From Streptomyces canus (GTDB taxonomy: Bacteria; Actinomycetota; Actinomycetes; Streptomycetales; Streptomycetaceae): a stretch of 64,000 nt of DNA. A program made the translations under genes and the position numbers. Below the pieces are notes generated by a model, which did no database searches, was not told where the DNA came from, and saw only the letters and a program-made list of their open reading frames with translations. Below are positions 25,856 to 34,352 of this stretch, piece after piece (within the stretch, counting starts at the first letter, position 1; each line of letters opens with the position of its first letter). The stretch lies in contig NZ_JAUSWW010000001.1 in assembly GCF_030815415.1 (NCBI RefSeq), positions 6,262,001 through 6,326,000 on the forward strand, written 5' to 3'.

Positions 25856-26692
25856 ATGGCCACCGACATCCTCACCACCCCCGACACCGCCGCGCCGTCC
25901 GCCCCCGCCAAGCCGGCCCGGATCGGTCTCGTGCCCACGCTCCACCACAGCCTGGCCCTGGGCGGGCGGGGCGCCACCAAGTTCCTGCGCTCCCCGCTCC
26001 AACTGGTCGACGTGGTCCTGACCCCGATCATCTCCCTGCTGATGTTCGTCTACCTCTTCGGCAAGGCGATCTCCGGCGGCGACCAGGACGCCTACGTGCA
26101 GCTGATCGTCCCCGGCGTCATGGTGATGACCGTGTTCCAGGCCAGCATCGGCATCGGGGTCTCCCTCAACGCGGACGCGAGCACCGGGATCTTCGACCGG
26201 TTCCGTTCCATGCCGATCGCCCGCTCGGCCCCGCTGATCGGCGCCGTCCTCGCCGACTTCGTCCGCTACGCCGTGTGCCTGGGCACCCTGGTCGTCCTCG
26301 CGCTGATCATGGGGTACCGCCCCGACACCACCGTGCCCGCCGCGCTCGCCGCCCTCGGTCTGCTCATCGCCTTCGCGATGTCCTTCTCCTGGATGTCGGT
26401 GTGGCTCGGCATGGTGGCCAAGACCCCCGGCTCCGTGCAGGGCCTGATGACCATCCTGGTGCTGCCCCTCACCTTCGCCAGCAACGTCTTCGTGCCCGCC
26501 GACGACATGTCCGGCTGGCTCCGCGCCTGGTCCGACGTCAACCCCGTCTCCCTCATGGCCGACACCACCCGAGGCCTCCTCGGCGACGGCGCGGTCGCCG
26601 CACCCCTGGCGGGCAGTCTGGCGTGGATGGCCGGCATGGTCGTGGTGTTCCTGCCCCTGGCGATGCGCGCCTACCGCAAGAACAACGGCTGA
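25856..26692 (+). CDS. DrrB-type ABC-2 exporter permease
   Basis: A 278-residue ABC-2 permease with a Pro/Ala-rich cytoplasmic N-terminus (1-28) and six membrane helices. Family segments are FLRSPLQLVDVVLTPIISLLMFVYLFG, DRFRSMPIARSAPLIGAVLAD and LTFASNVFVPADDMSGWLRAWSDVNPVS. It pairs with the ATPase upstream. A 21-bp-arm hairpin ends the operon 17 bp after the stop. Confidence 0.93.
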   Translation: MATDILTTPDTAAPSAPAKPARIGLVPTLHHSLALGGRGATKFLRSPLQLVDVVLTPIISLLMFVYLFGKAISGGDQDAYVQLIVPGVMVMTVFQASIGIGVSLNADASTGIFDRFRSMPIARSAPLIGAVLADFVRYAVCLGTLVVLALIMGYRPDTTVPAALAALGLLIAFAMSFSWMSVWLGMVAKTPGSVQGLMTILVLPLTFASNVFVPADDMSGWLRAWSDVNPVSLMADTTRGLLGDGAVAAPLAGSLAWMAGMVVVFLPLAMRAYRKNNG

Positions 26693-26708
26693 CCCGGTGA
26701 CCGAGCTC

Positions 26709-26751
26709 GACGGGGTGGGCGCCGCACGTCACGTGCGGCGCCCACCCCGTC
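26709..26751. terminator. strong bidirectional hairpin between drrB-like and SARP genes
   Basis: Perfect 21-bp arms flank a single C at 26730 (left arm 26709-26729, right arm 26731-26751). It lies 17 bp after the permease stop and 7 bp from the end of the convergent SARP gene, and serves both. Confidence 0.9.
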
Positions 26752-26757
26752 GTCGTG

Positions 26758-29700
26758 CTACTCCGCCCGCACCGGAGCCCGCACCGCCCGCACCCCCAGC
26801 GCCTCCCGCTCCAGCCAGTCCCGCGCCTGTGCCCGAGGCATGGCCGCCCCCTTCCGGTACGCCGCGCGATACCCCTCCTCGCCCAGCGCCTCGACCATCC
26901 GCCTGCGATGCCCCTGGAGCTCCGGCTCCCCGGCGTCGAAGGCGCCGCGCATGACCTCGCTGATCCCGAACGCGGTCGCTCCGGCGGTCGGGTCGCCCTC
27001 CAGGGTGCGCAGTCCGCCCAGGAGTTCGGCGACCCAGGCCAGGCCCGCCCCGGCGCCCTGGCCGAAGAGAGCGCCCGCCGCCCGGGGGAGCAGAGACCGG
27101 GCCTCGGCGGCGCGGCCTTCGGCGAGGTGGTTCTCGACGCGGGTGCTGACGACCAGGTCGCGGGCGAGTTCCGCGAGGTCGGGGCGGCGGCGGGACAGCG
27201 CCTCCAGGTGGTCCAGGGTCCGGTTCGCCTGGTCCACGTCCCCGGACATCCGGTGCGCGTTGGCGAGGCCGACCAGGATGTTGGCCTCCAGCCGCAGCTG
27301 GCCGCGCTCCCTGGCCTGGCGGTGTGCGGCGCGCAGATCACGGAACGCGCCGTCGAGGTCTCCGCTGCGCCGCCGCTCACGGGCGAGTCGCGCCTTGCTG
27401 AGATAGAGGTAGTCCTCGGTGCCCAGCTCGGAGCTGAGGACGACGGCCCGTTCGAACGTCGCGATGGCCGAGGCGTGCTCCCCGCGCAGCGAGTGGTCAC
27501 GGCCGATCGGCATCAGCGCGAGCACGATCCCCCACCGGTCACCCACCGCCTCGAAGCCCCGCAGCGCCTCGATCCGCGACGCCACCCCGGTCTCCAGGTC
27601 CCCCTGCTCGGTGAGCGCGAAGTCCCGGGCGAGATGGGCACTGGCCCGCACCCACGGATCGGACGAGGCGAGCAGATCGTCAGCCGTCGGCGAGCTGCCC
27701 CCGAAGGCGACCCGGGACATCCGCAGGAGCAGCCCGGCGGGATGGAACTCACGGTCCACCGCCGAGTCCCCGCCCAGGGCCGCCGGTCCGGCGGCGGAGT
27801 CGGCCACGGCCGCCAGATGGGTCTCGAGCCGGCTGCCCATCCCCCGGATGCCCCAGTACCAGAACATCGCGGCACCGAACCGCACCGCCGTCTCCCGGTC
27901 CCCGGCCTCCCGGACGAGCCGCAGCGCGTGCGTGAGGTTGTCGTGCTCGCTGTCGAAGACGGCGGTGGCGCGCAGCTGTGCGCCGGTGCGCAGGAGCGGT
28001 TCGTGCCGCTGGGCCAGGGCCAGGTGGTACGCCGTGAAGCGGGCCGTCAGGTCGTCGCCGGACTCGGCCAGGCGCCGGGCCGCGTACGCGCGGACGGTGT
28101 CCAGCATCCGGTAGCGCGACTCACCGTCGGCGTCCCGGACCTCCTGCACCAGCGACTTCTCGATCAGCGCGCCGAGCACGTAGAGGACGTCGTCGGCGGG
28201 CACCTGCGGGTCCGAGCAGACCGTTTCCAGGGCCGCGAGCGTCGCCCCGCCGGGGAAGGCGGACAGTCTGCGGGCGAGGATCCGCTCCGGCTCGTCGAGC
28301 AGGTCCCAGCTCCACTCGACCATCGCAAGCAGGGTGCGCTGACGCGGCAGGGCCGTCCGGCTGCCGGAGGAGAGCAGCCGGAACCGGTCGTCGAGGCGGC
28401 GCGCGATCTGCTCCACGCCCATCGACCGCAGCTTTGCCGCGGCCAGCTCCAGGGCGAGCGGCATCCCGTCCAGACGGCGGCAGATCTCCAGGACGGCGTC
28501 CAGGTTCGACTCGTCGAGGGTGAACCCCTGCCGGACCCCGGCGGCCCGGTCCACGAACAGCCGGACCGCGGCCGCCGCCATCGCCTCGGCCGGCTCGGGC
28601 GACCCCGTGGGGACGTCCAGGGGCCCGAGGTGGAACAGCGACTCGCCGTTGATGGCCAGGGGTTCGCGGCTGGTGGCGAGGATGCGCAACTCGGGCAGGC
28701 GTACGAGGAGTTGCTCGGCGAGCTCGGCGACCTCCTCGACGACGTGCTCGCAGTTGTCGATCAGAAGCAGGGTGTCGCCACTGCCGAGGAGCTCCGCCGT
28801 CCGCTCCACCGCCGAGGCCTGCTGGGCCCCGCCGCCCTCGTACAAACGGCCGTCGGTGGAGCTGAGCGCGCCGAGCACCACGTCGGCCAACTGGTCGAGG
28901 CGGCTCACACCCGCGAGGGGCACGAAGCGGACGCGGTCCCGGGCGTGCGCGGCGTCCCGCGTCGCGGCCTCCAGGGACAGCCGCGTCTTGCCCGCGCCGC
29001 CCGGGCCGACCAGGGTCACCAGACGGGCCGAACCCATCAGATCCGCGAGCCGGTCCAGTTCGCCGTCGCGGCCGACGAAGCTGGTCAGCCGGGCCGGCAG
29101 TCGACTCGGGGCGTTCGTGGGTCGTGCCGCCGGGCGCTCCAACTCGCCGCGCAGCAACGCGAGGTGGATCTCCCGCACCTCGGCCGACGGGTCGACGCCG
29201 AGCTCGTCGCCCAGCCTGCCGCGCAGGTCCTCGTAGACGGCGAGGGCATCGGACTGGCGGCCCGCCGCCGACAGCGCACGCATCCGCAGGCCCGCGAGGC
29301 GCTCGCTCAACGGTCGTCGCGCGCCGGCGGCCTCGAGGTCGGCCAGGACGTCGGCGTACCGCCCCGCCCGCAGCTCGGCGTCGAAGCGGTCCTCGACGGC
29401 CGCGGCCCGCAGTTCGTCGAGGCGGGTGGCGGCCGCGCCCGCGAACGGGGCCTCCAGCACATCCGCGAGGGCCGCGCCCCGCCACAGGCCCAGCGCGGCC
29501 GTGAGCGTCCGTGCCGCCTCCTCGGTCCGGCCTGCCGCGAGAGCGTGTCGGCCCTGGGCCGCCAGGTCCTCGAAGCGGTACGTGTCCACGTCCTCTTCCT
29601 GCACGGAGAGCCGGTAGCCGCCCGCCACGGCGTCCACCGTGCCGGTGCCGCGCAGGGCCTTGCGCAGCCGGGACACCAGGGCCTGCAGCGCGTTGGCCGC

Positions 29701-29874
29701 GTCGGCCGGGGGCTGCTCGCCCCACAGGCCGTCCACCAGGGAGTCCACGGAGACCGGGCGGCCGCCTTCGAGAGCGAGCCGGGCGAGTAGCATCCGCAGC
29801 CGCGCCCCGCCGATGTCGACAGGACCGTCCCCGCCGTGCACCCGCACCGAGCCCAACAGATCCACCCTGAACAT
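26758..29874 (-). CDS. AfsR/SARP-family regulator with NB-ARC and TPR domains
   Basis: A 1038-residue large SARP. An OmpR-like DNA-binding domain (1-90) is followed by the bacterial transcriptional activation domain (95-245), an NB-ARC ATPase (about 260-560; FVGRDGELDRL, Walker A GPGGAGKTRL, LLLIDNCEHV) and C-terminal TPR repeats. Proteins of this layout activate antibiotic or secondary-metabolite genes. ATG 29874 (MFRVDLLGSVRV) is preferred to a frame 13 codons longer. It is convergent with a DrrAB exporter, but no biosynthetic cluster is present here, so its targets lie elsewhere. Confidence 0.93.
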   Translation of the reverse strand: MFRVDLLGSVRVHGGDGPVDIGGARLRMLLARLALEGGRPVSVDSLVDGLWGEQPPADAANALQALVSRLRKALRGTGTVDAVAGGYRLSVQEEDVDTYRFEDLAAQGRHALAAGRTEEAARTLTAALGLWRGAALADVLEAPFAGAAATRLDELRAAAVEDRFDAELRAGRYADVLADLEAAGARRPLSERLAGLRMRALSAAGRQSDALAVYEDLRGRLGDELGVDPSAEVREIHLALLRGELERPAARPTNAPSRLPARLTSFVGRDGELDRLADLMGSARLVTLVGPGGAGKTRLSLEAATRDAAHARDRVRFVPLAGVSRLDQLADVVLGALSSTDGRLYEGGGAQQASAVERTAELLGSGDTLLLIDNCEHVVEEVAELAEQLLVRLPELRILATSREPLAINGESLFHLGPLDVPTGSPEPAEAMAAAAVRLFVDRAAGVRQGFTLDESNLDAVLEICRRLDGMPLALELAAAKLRSMGVEQIARRLDDRFRLLSSGSRTALPRQRTLLAMVEWSWDLLDEPERILARRLSAFPGGATLAALETVCSDPQVPADDVLYVLGALIEKSLVQEVRDADGESRYRMLDTVRAYAARRLAESGDDLTARFTAYHLALAQRHEPLLRTGAQLRATAVFDSEHDNLTHALRLVREAGDRETAVRFGAAMFWYWGIRGMGSRLETHLAAVADSAAGPAALGGDSAVDREFHPAGLLLRMSRVAFGGSSPTADDLLASSDPWVRASAHLARDFALTEQGDLETGVASRIEALRGFEAVGDRWGIVLALMPIGRDHSLRGEHASAIATFERAVVLSSELGTEDYLYLSKARLARERRRSGDLDGAFRDLRAAHRQARERGQLRLEANILVGLANAHRMSGDVDQANRTLDHLEALSRRRPDLAELARDLVVSTRVENHLAEGRAAEARSLLPRAAGALFGQGAGAGLAWVAELLGGLRTLEGDPTAGATAFGISEVMRGAFDAGEPELQGHRRRMVEALGEEGYRAAYRKGAAMPRAQARDWLEREALGVRAVRAPVRAE

Positions 29875-29975
29875 GTCAATTCCCCCACCCGCCGAGCCGC
29901 CCCTCGACCCCAACGCGCGCTAAGGATCACCCACTTGACCGCCCCGGTAAACCCCCGCCCGAGCCCCCGGCAACA

Positions 29976-30275
29976 CGAAAGGCCCCCCGCACTCGCGAGA
30001 GGCCTTCGTTGTCTGTGCGCCGCCAGGGACTCGAACCCCGGACCCGCTGATGCTGCATCCCCCGGGGGGCAACCCCCGGACCCCCGGCCGTCTCTGCGGC
30101 GCCGGAGAGATTCCGCCCGCCCATGACGAAGGCCCCCCGCACTCGCGAGAGGCCTTCGTTGTCTGTGCGCCGCCAGGGACTCGAACCCCGGACCCGCTGA
30201 TGCTGCATCCCCCGGGGGGCAACCCCCGGACCCCCGGCCGTCTCTGCGGCGCCGGAGAGATCTCGCCCGCCCATG
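29976..30275 (-). repeat. two tandem 150-bp repeats, each with a half tRNA-Lys and a terminator
   Basis: Units 29976-30125 and 30126-30275 are nearly identical. The same layout continues into the intact tRNA-Lys at exactly the same 150-bp spacing. Each unit holds a hairpin (ACGAAGGCC / GGCCTTCGT) and 36 nt identical to the 3' half of tRNA-Lys (30016-30051 and 30166-30201). It then switches at the anticodon loop to a GC-rich hairpin sequence starting GCTGCATCCCCCGGGGG. The 441-bp gap 29875-30315 holds nothing else I can support. Confidence 0.9.
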
Positions 30276-30315
30276 ACGAAGGCCCCCCACCTGAGTGAGA
30301 GGCCTTCGTTGTCTG

Positions 30316-30389
30316 TGCGCCGCCAGGGACTCGAACCCCGGACCCGCTGATTAAGAGTCAGCTGCTCTAACCAACTGAGCTAGCGGCGC
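30316..30389 (-). tRNA. tRNA-Lys (anticodon CUU), copy 1
   Basis: 74 nt, with acceptor stem GCGCCGC/GCGGCGC, D-arm, anticodon loop CUCUUAA on a 5-bp stem (CUU reads AAG), and T-arm GGTTCGAGTCC. The CCA end is not encoded. It is identical to the copies at 36876 and 52000. Its downstream side carries the half-tRNA repeats. Confidence 0.97.
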
Positions 30390-30565
30390 CTGCTGACCCG
30401 GAGAACTCTACCCGATGTTTAGGAGTGCTCCGGACCGCCTCACCAGGGGCGGAGCGGTCGCCGTACATCATTCGGACCGTCAACATGCGCGTCGGGACGA
30501 CAGTTGAGAAACTGACGAATGTGCACAGTCGCGGACATTTCCATCTGGAGTGTGAGGGGAATCGC

Positions 30566-31903
30566 ATGGAGGCTCCGGGATTCAAGGAACCGGTATTCGA
30601 GGAATTCGATCCCATGAGCGACTGCGACTGCCCCGGATGTGTTCACTGGCGGCGCGTACTGCCGCATTCCCGCACCGGCCGCCACCCGGCGGCCCACCCC
30701 GCGGCCCACCGGGCGGTCGTGCTCGCCGCGGCCGCCTCCACCGTCCTCGTCGGCCACGCCGCCCCCGCCCTCGCCGCCCCGCACGCCCCCGCCCGTCCCG
30801 GCGTTTCCGCAGGTGACGAGCCCGACACCCCGCAGGGCGGCAAGGCCCCGCTGCACGGCCCGGGCGGCAAACCGGCGGTGATCAGGACACCGGCCACCAC
30901 CCGCGCCGAGATCATCACGCGGGCCAAGAACTGGGTCGCCGAGCAGGTCCCGTACAGCATGTCGGAGTACTGGTCCGACGGTTACCGGCAGGACTGCTCG
31001 GGCTTCGTCTCGATGGCCTGGAACCTGCCGGGCAACGAATGGACGGGCAGCCTCGACCAGTACGGGGTGAAGATCCCCAAGGACGATCTCCAGCCCGGCG
31101 ACATCCTGCTGTTCCACAATCCCGCGGACCCCCAGAAGGGCTCGCACGTGGTCATGTTCGGCGGCTGGACGGACTACACGCACACCTACTACATCGCCTA
31201 CGAGGAGACCCGCCCGCGCGCCCGCAAGCAGGCCACCCCGTACGCGTACTGGAGCAACTCGGCCCGCTACACCGCCTACCGCTACAAGGGGCTGACGGCG
31301 GGCACGCCGGGCAGCGACAAGCCGAACGAGCCGAACGAGCCGTCGCCGACGGAGGCCGCCCCGTACCCCGGCGCCGCCTACTTCGGCCCCGGAGCCAACA
31401 ACAAGTACGTCACCGAGCTGGGCCGCATGCTCGTCGAGCGCGGCGCCGGGCGCTACTACACCTCGGGCCCGGGCCCCCGCTGGACGGACACCGACCGCCG
31501 TGCCACCCGGGCCTTCCAGCAGGCACAGGGCTGGCAGGGCCGGGACGCGGACGGGCTGCCGGGGCCGCAGACTTGGACGCTGCTGGCGACGGGCCAGGGC
31601 AAGGACATCGACGAGACCGGGGCGGCCGCGCCCGCCGCACCGGGGCCACCCTCCTCGCACGGGGTGTCCGGCTATCCGGGGCGGGCGGTGTTCCGGCCCG
31701 GCGTCAGCAGCAAGTACGTCACCCTGCTCGGAAAGCAGCTGGTGAAGAAGGGATTCGGCAAGTACTACACGACCGCTCCCGGTCCGCGCTGGGGCGAGGC
31801 GGACCGCCGGGCCGTGGAGGCCTTCCAGCGCACCCAGGGCTGGCGGGGCGGCGCGGCGGACGGCTATCCGGGGCCGGAGACCTGGCGGCGGCTGTTCGCG
31901 TAG
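30566..31903 (+). CDS. NlpC/P60-like hydrolase with two peptidoglycan-binding domains
   Basis: A 445-residue exported wall protein. An unusual N-terminal tail of about 50 residues with a CDCPGC motif precedes the hydrophobic signal/anchor (about 51-70, ending ALA). An NlpC/P60-type domain follows (about 110-250; catalytic Cys in RQDCSGFVSMAW, His in GSHVVMFGGW). Two PG_binding_1 repeats follow at about 270-350 and 375-445 (FGPGANNKYVTELGRMLVERG and FRPGVSSKYVTLLGKQLVKKG). ATG 30566 was chosen for its GAGGGG site. Transcribed alone after tRNA-Lys. Confidence 0.85.
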   Translation: MEAPGFKEPVFEEFDPMSDCDCPGCVHWRRVLPHSRTGRHPAAHPAAHRAVVLAAAASTVLVGHAAPALAAPHAPARPGVSAGDEPDTPQGGKAPLHGPGGKPAVIRTPATTRAEIITRAKNWVAEQVPYSMSEYWSDGYRQDCSGFVSMAWNLPGNEWTGSLDQYGVKIPKDDLQPGDILLFHNPADPQKGSHVVMFGGWTDYTHTYYIAYEETRPRARKQATPYAYWSNSARYTAYRYKGLTAGTPGSDKPNEPNEPSPTEAAPYPGAAYFGPGANNKYVTELGRMLVERGAGRYYTSGPGPRWTDTDRRATRAFQQAQGWQGRDADGLPGPQTWTLLATGQGKDIDETGAAAPAAPGPPSSHGVSGYPGRAVFRPGVSSKYVTLLGKQLVKKGFGKYYTTAPGPRWGEADRRAVEAFQRTQGWRGGAADGYPGPETWRRLFA

Positions 31904-31967
31904 GCCGCTGTCCCGCAACAACCCATCCACTGTCATGACGTTTCTGGCGCGGAGGCTGGAGGCACGC

Positions 31968-33107
31968 ATGAGCACGACCACTTCCCACACCCCCTCATCG
32001 ACACCGGAGCCCGAAGGGCCGGCCGAGACGGCCACCGCGTCCCGGCCCGCCCGGCTCATCCAGAACGAGGTGACCACCGAGATCCCCGTCCACCTGCTCT
32101 TCCGCGACGAGCCGGACCCGGCACCGGTGCCGCTGGGCCCCGCGATCGTGGGGCGCCGGCAGGGCACCGGCGAGCAGCCGCGCTTCCGGCGCCCACTACC
32201 GGCCGGACCGCGCCCCGCGGCCCAGGTCGACCCGGACCTCGTGGAGCGGCCCGCGCGGGTGCTGCCCGGCTCGGCGGGGGTGATCGCCGGGATCTGCGGG
32301 ACGGCCGGGTGCGTGGCCGCCTCGTGGTGGGCGGGCCTGCTCTCGCCGCTCGCGATGGAGGCGCTGCGGCTGCCGGAGTACGCCGGCGCCGGGCTCGGTC
32401 CCGCTCAGTGGGCCGCGTACGCCGGGGCCGGTGCCCTGAGCCTGTTCGGCTTCGGCGGGCTGGCGCGCGGGCGGACCGGACGGGCCTGGGTGCTGGGCCT
32501 CTTCGGCCGCTACCGGGGCACGGTCCGGCGCACCGGTCTGATGTGGGTCAACCCGCTGCTGCTGCGCCGCCGGGTCGATGTCCGGCTGCGGCACTGGCGC
32601 GGCGAGCCGATGCCGGCCGCCGACGGCAACGGGGTCGCGCTGCGGGTGGTCGTCCTCGTGGTGTGGCGGGTGCGGGACACCGTGCGGGCCACGCTGGGGG
32701 TCGAGGACCACGAGACGTATCTGCGCGAGTGCGTGGAGGCGGCGCTGGCGCGGGTGCCGGTGGAGCCGCCGGGCTCGGCGAGGGCGTCGGTGGACTCGGT
32801 GACGGACGCGCTGACCCGGCTGGTGGCGGCGGACGCGGGGCCGGTCGGCCTGGAGGTGTTCTCGGTGCAGCCGGTACGCGTCGAGTACGCCCCGGAGGTC
32901 GCCCCCGCGATGCACCGCCGCCGGATCGCCGCGCTGGACGCCCAGCACCGGTCGAGCGTGCTGACGTCGGTCGTGGACTCGGTGGAGGACACGGTGACCC
33001 GGCTGACCATGCGGGGCCTGGTGGAACTGGACGACTACGAACGCAAGGCGCTGGTCAAGGACTTGACGGTGGCGTTCTGCGCGGGACGGGGGGAGACGGG
33101 GCAGTGA
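31968..33107 (+). CDS. SPFH/band-7 domain membrane protein
   Basis: A 379-residue protein. A disordered N-terminus (1-80) leads to two membrane segments (about 103-125 and 143-165), then an SPFH domain (about 180-360: RTGLMWVNPLLLRRRVDVRLRHW, DGNGVALRVVVLVVWRVRDT, YLRECVEAALARV). SPFH proteins form membrane-associated oligomers that scaffold or regulate proteases and lipid domains. ATG 31968 follows a GGAGG site. It starts 65 bp after the NlpC gene and is probably read with it. Confidence 0.85.
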   Translation: MSTTTSHTPSSTPEPEGPAETATASRPARLIQNEVTTEIPVHLLFRDEPDPAPVPLGPAIVGRRQGTGEQPRFRRPLPAGPRPAAQVDPDLVERPARVLPGSAGVIAGICGTAGCVAASWWAGLLSPLAMEALRLPEYAGAGLGPAQWAAYAGAGALSLFGFGGLARGRTGRAWVLGLFGRYRGTVRRTGLMWVNPLLLRRRVDVRLRHWRGEPMPAADGNGVALRVVVLVVWRVRDTVRATLGVEDHETYLRECVEAALARVPVEPPGSARASVDSVTDALTRLVAADAGPVGLEVFSVQPVRVEYAPEVAPAMHRRRIAALDAQHRSSVLTSVVDSVEDTVTRLTMRGLVELDDYERKALVKDLTVAFCAGRGETGQ

Positions 33108-33123
33108 TTGGTCTGGACATGCT
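33108..33123. promoter_or_regulatory. degenerate DasR-like half site
   Basis: TTGGTCTGGACATG resembles a weak version of the DasR element seen 39 bp further on. The left half TGGTCT is intact and the right half is degraded. It may assist binding at the main site. Confidence 0.35.
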
Positions 33124-33146
33124 CAAGTAACGGCAATAATCTGGGA

Positions 33147-33162
33147 CTTGGTCTAGACCTGC
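33147..33162. promoter_or_regulatory. DasR-responsive element (dre) candidate before LPMO gene
   Basis: CTTGGTCTAGACCTGC contains the perfect core GGTCTAGACC. The published dre consensus is close to ACTGGTCTAGACCACT. DasR is the GlcNAc-responsive GntR regulator of chitin genes in Streptomyces. The site lies 44 bp upstream of the LPMO start. Confidence 0.7.
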
Positions 33163-33205
33163 ACGGCTCACTGAACTTCCCCCACGTTCTCCAGGGAGCG
33201 GCAGC

Positions 33206-33811
33206 ATGCGCAAAAAGACCAAGTGGTACGCCGCCGTGCTGGGCCTCAGCACGGCCGGAGCCCTCGTGCTCTCGTCCGGCGGCGCGAGCGGACACGGCTA
33301 CACCGACCTCCCCGTCAGCCGGCAGAAGCTCTGTCAGAACGGCACCGTGACCAACTGCGGCGACATCCAGTGGGAGCCGCAGAGCGTCGAGGGCCCCAAG
33401 GGCTTCCCCGGGTCCGGTCCGGCCGACGGGACGATATGCAGCGGCGGCCACAGCCGGTTCAGCCAGCTCAGCTCGCCGAAGACCCCCTCGGGCGGCGCCT
33501 GGCCCACCACCAAGGTGACGGGCGGTCAGAGCTACACGTTCCGCTGGCAGTTCACCGCACGCCACGCCACCACGGACTTCAAGTACTACGTCACGAAGGC
33601 GGGCTGGAACCAGAACCACAACCTCGCCCGCTCCGACCTCAACCTGACCCCGTTCCTCACGGTCCCGTACAACAGCCAGCAGCCCCCGGCCACCCTCTCC
33701 CACAGCGGCACCCTGCCGTCGGGCCTGAGCGGCCACCACGTGATCCTCGCGGTATGGACGATCGCGGACACCGGCAACGCGTTCTACGCCTGCTCGGACG
33801 TCACCTTCTGA
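33206..33811 (+). CDS. lpmP: AA10 lytic polysaccharide monooxygenase (LpmP-like)
   Basis: A 201-residue secreted copper enzyme. The signal peptide ends at ASG so that H30 (HGYTDLPVSR) becomes the mature N-terminal histidine. The second ligand of the histidine brace is H120 in FTARHATT, with the axial aromatic near FYACSDV at the C-terminus. It lacks a carbohydrate-binding module. It oxidatively cleaves chitin- or cellulose-like glycans. In S. coelicolor and S. lividans the LPMO encoded close to cslA-glxA has been linked to tip-glycan deposition. Symbol given from memory and synteny. Confidence 0.9.
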   Translation: MRKKTKWYAAVLGLSTAGALVLSSGGASGHGYTDLPVSRQKLCQNGTVTNCGDIQWEPQSVEGPKGFPGSGPADGTICSGGHSRFSQLSSPKTPSGGAWPTTKVTGGQSYTFRWQFTARHATTDFKYYVTKAGWNQNHNLARSDLNLTPFLTVPYNSQQPPATLSHSGTLPSGLSGHHVILAVWTIADTGNAFYACSDVTF

Positions 33812-33845
33812 TCAACCTGATCAACTCCGGTAGGGTCCGCGTTCC

Positions 33846-34277
33846 GTGAACCCCTACTTCAACATAGTGATGCCCCTGATGATCGCCCTCCTGGTCTGGG
33901 GCGGGTACGCACTCGTACGCCGGACCAGGGAGCGGCGAACCGCCTGGGAGAGCGGACTGACCGCCCGGGCACGGGTGGTACGCGCCTGGGCCACGACCCA
34001 GATGGTCAACAACGTGGCCCGGCGCGTGCAGTGGCACGAGTACGACTACACCACCGGCGACGGCCTCGCGGTCCGCTTCAAGGAGAGCGGCGGCCCCCGG
34101 GACCGCGCCGGCGGCGAGGAGGTCCTCGTGTACTACACGCCCGCGGACCCCGAGAAGGCCACCGCTTGTGAGCCGCAGCCCGGCAAGGACACGGCGGGCA
34201 TGGTGTTCGGACTGTTCTTCATCGGGGCGGCCGTCATCGCGATCCTGTATGCCTGGACGACCGTGCCGGAACTCTGA
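33846..34277 (+). CDS. DUF3592 family membrane protein
   Basis: A 143-residue protein with an N-terminal helix (5-24), a DUF3592 beta domain (about 38-105: ARARVVRAWATT, VQWHEYDYTTGDGLAVRFKE, GGEEVLVYYTPADPEKA) and a C-terminal helix (about 118-138). The GTG start is used. It is followed 75 bp later by a paralogue. Function unknown; the pair plus the gene at 5640 make three in the window. Confidence 0.8.
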   Translation: MNPYFNIVMPLMIALLVWGGYALVRRTRERRTAWESGLTARARVVRAWATTQMVNNVARRVQWHEYDYTTGDGLAVRFKESGGPRDRAGGEEVLVYYTPADPEKATACEPQPGKDTAGMVFGLFFIGAAVIAILYAWTTVPEL

Positions 34278-34352
34278 GCGTTACTTGAGACAGTCCGGTA
34301 CTCCCGGCGGGTACGTTCCCTCCACGATCAGTACTTTGACCGGGGGAGCACC

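Noticed and set aside
26755..29790. 1011-codon plus-strand frame
   Set aside because: Exact antisense of the SARP regulator; repeats of Gly, Arg and Gln with no fold.
26758..29874. Secondary-metabolite cluster around the SARP
   Set aside because: No PKS, NRPS, terpene or RiPP genes occur on either side; only an exporter is adjacent.
30050..30298. Short plus-strand frames over the half-tRNA repeats
   Set aside because: They are antisense of tRNA halves and terminators; the peptides GTRTPDPLMLHPPGG and SNPGPADAASPGG are known spurious products of this sequence.
30390..30565. c-di-AMP (ydaO-type) riboswitch before the NlpC/P60-like gene
   Set aside because: Such genes often carry one in Streptomyces, but I could not find the conserved core in this 176-bp leader.
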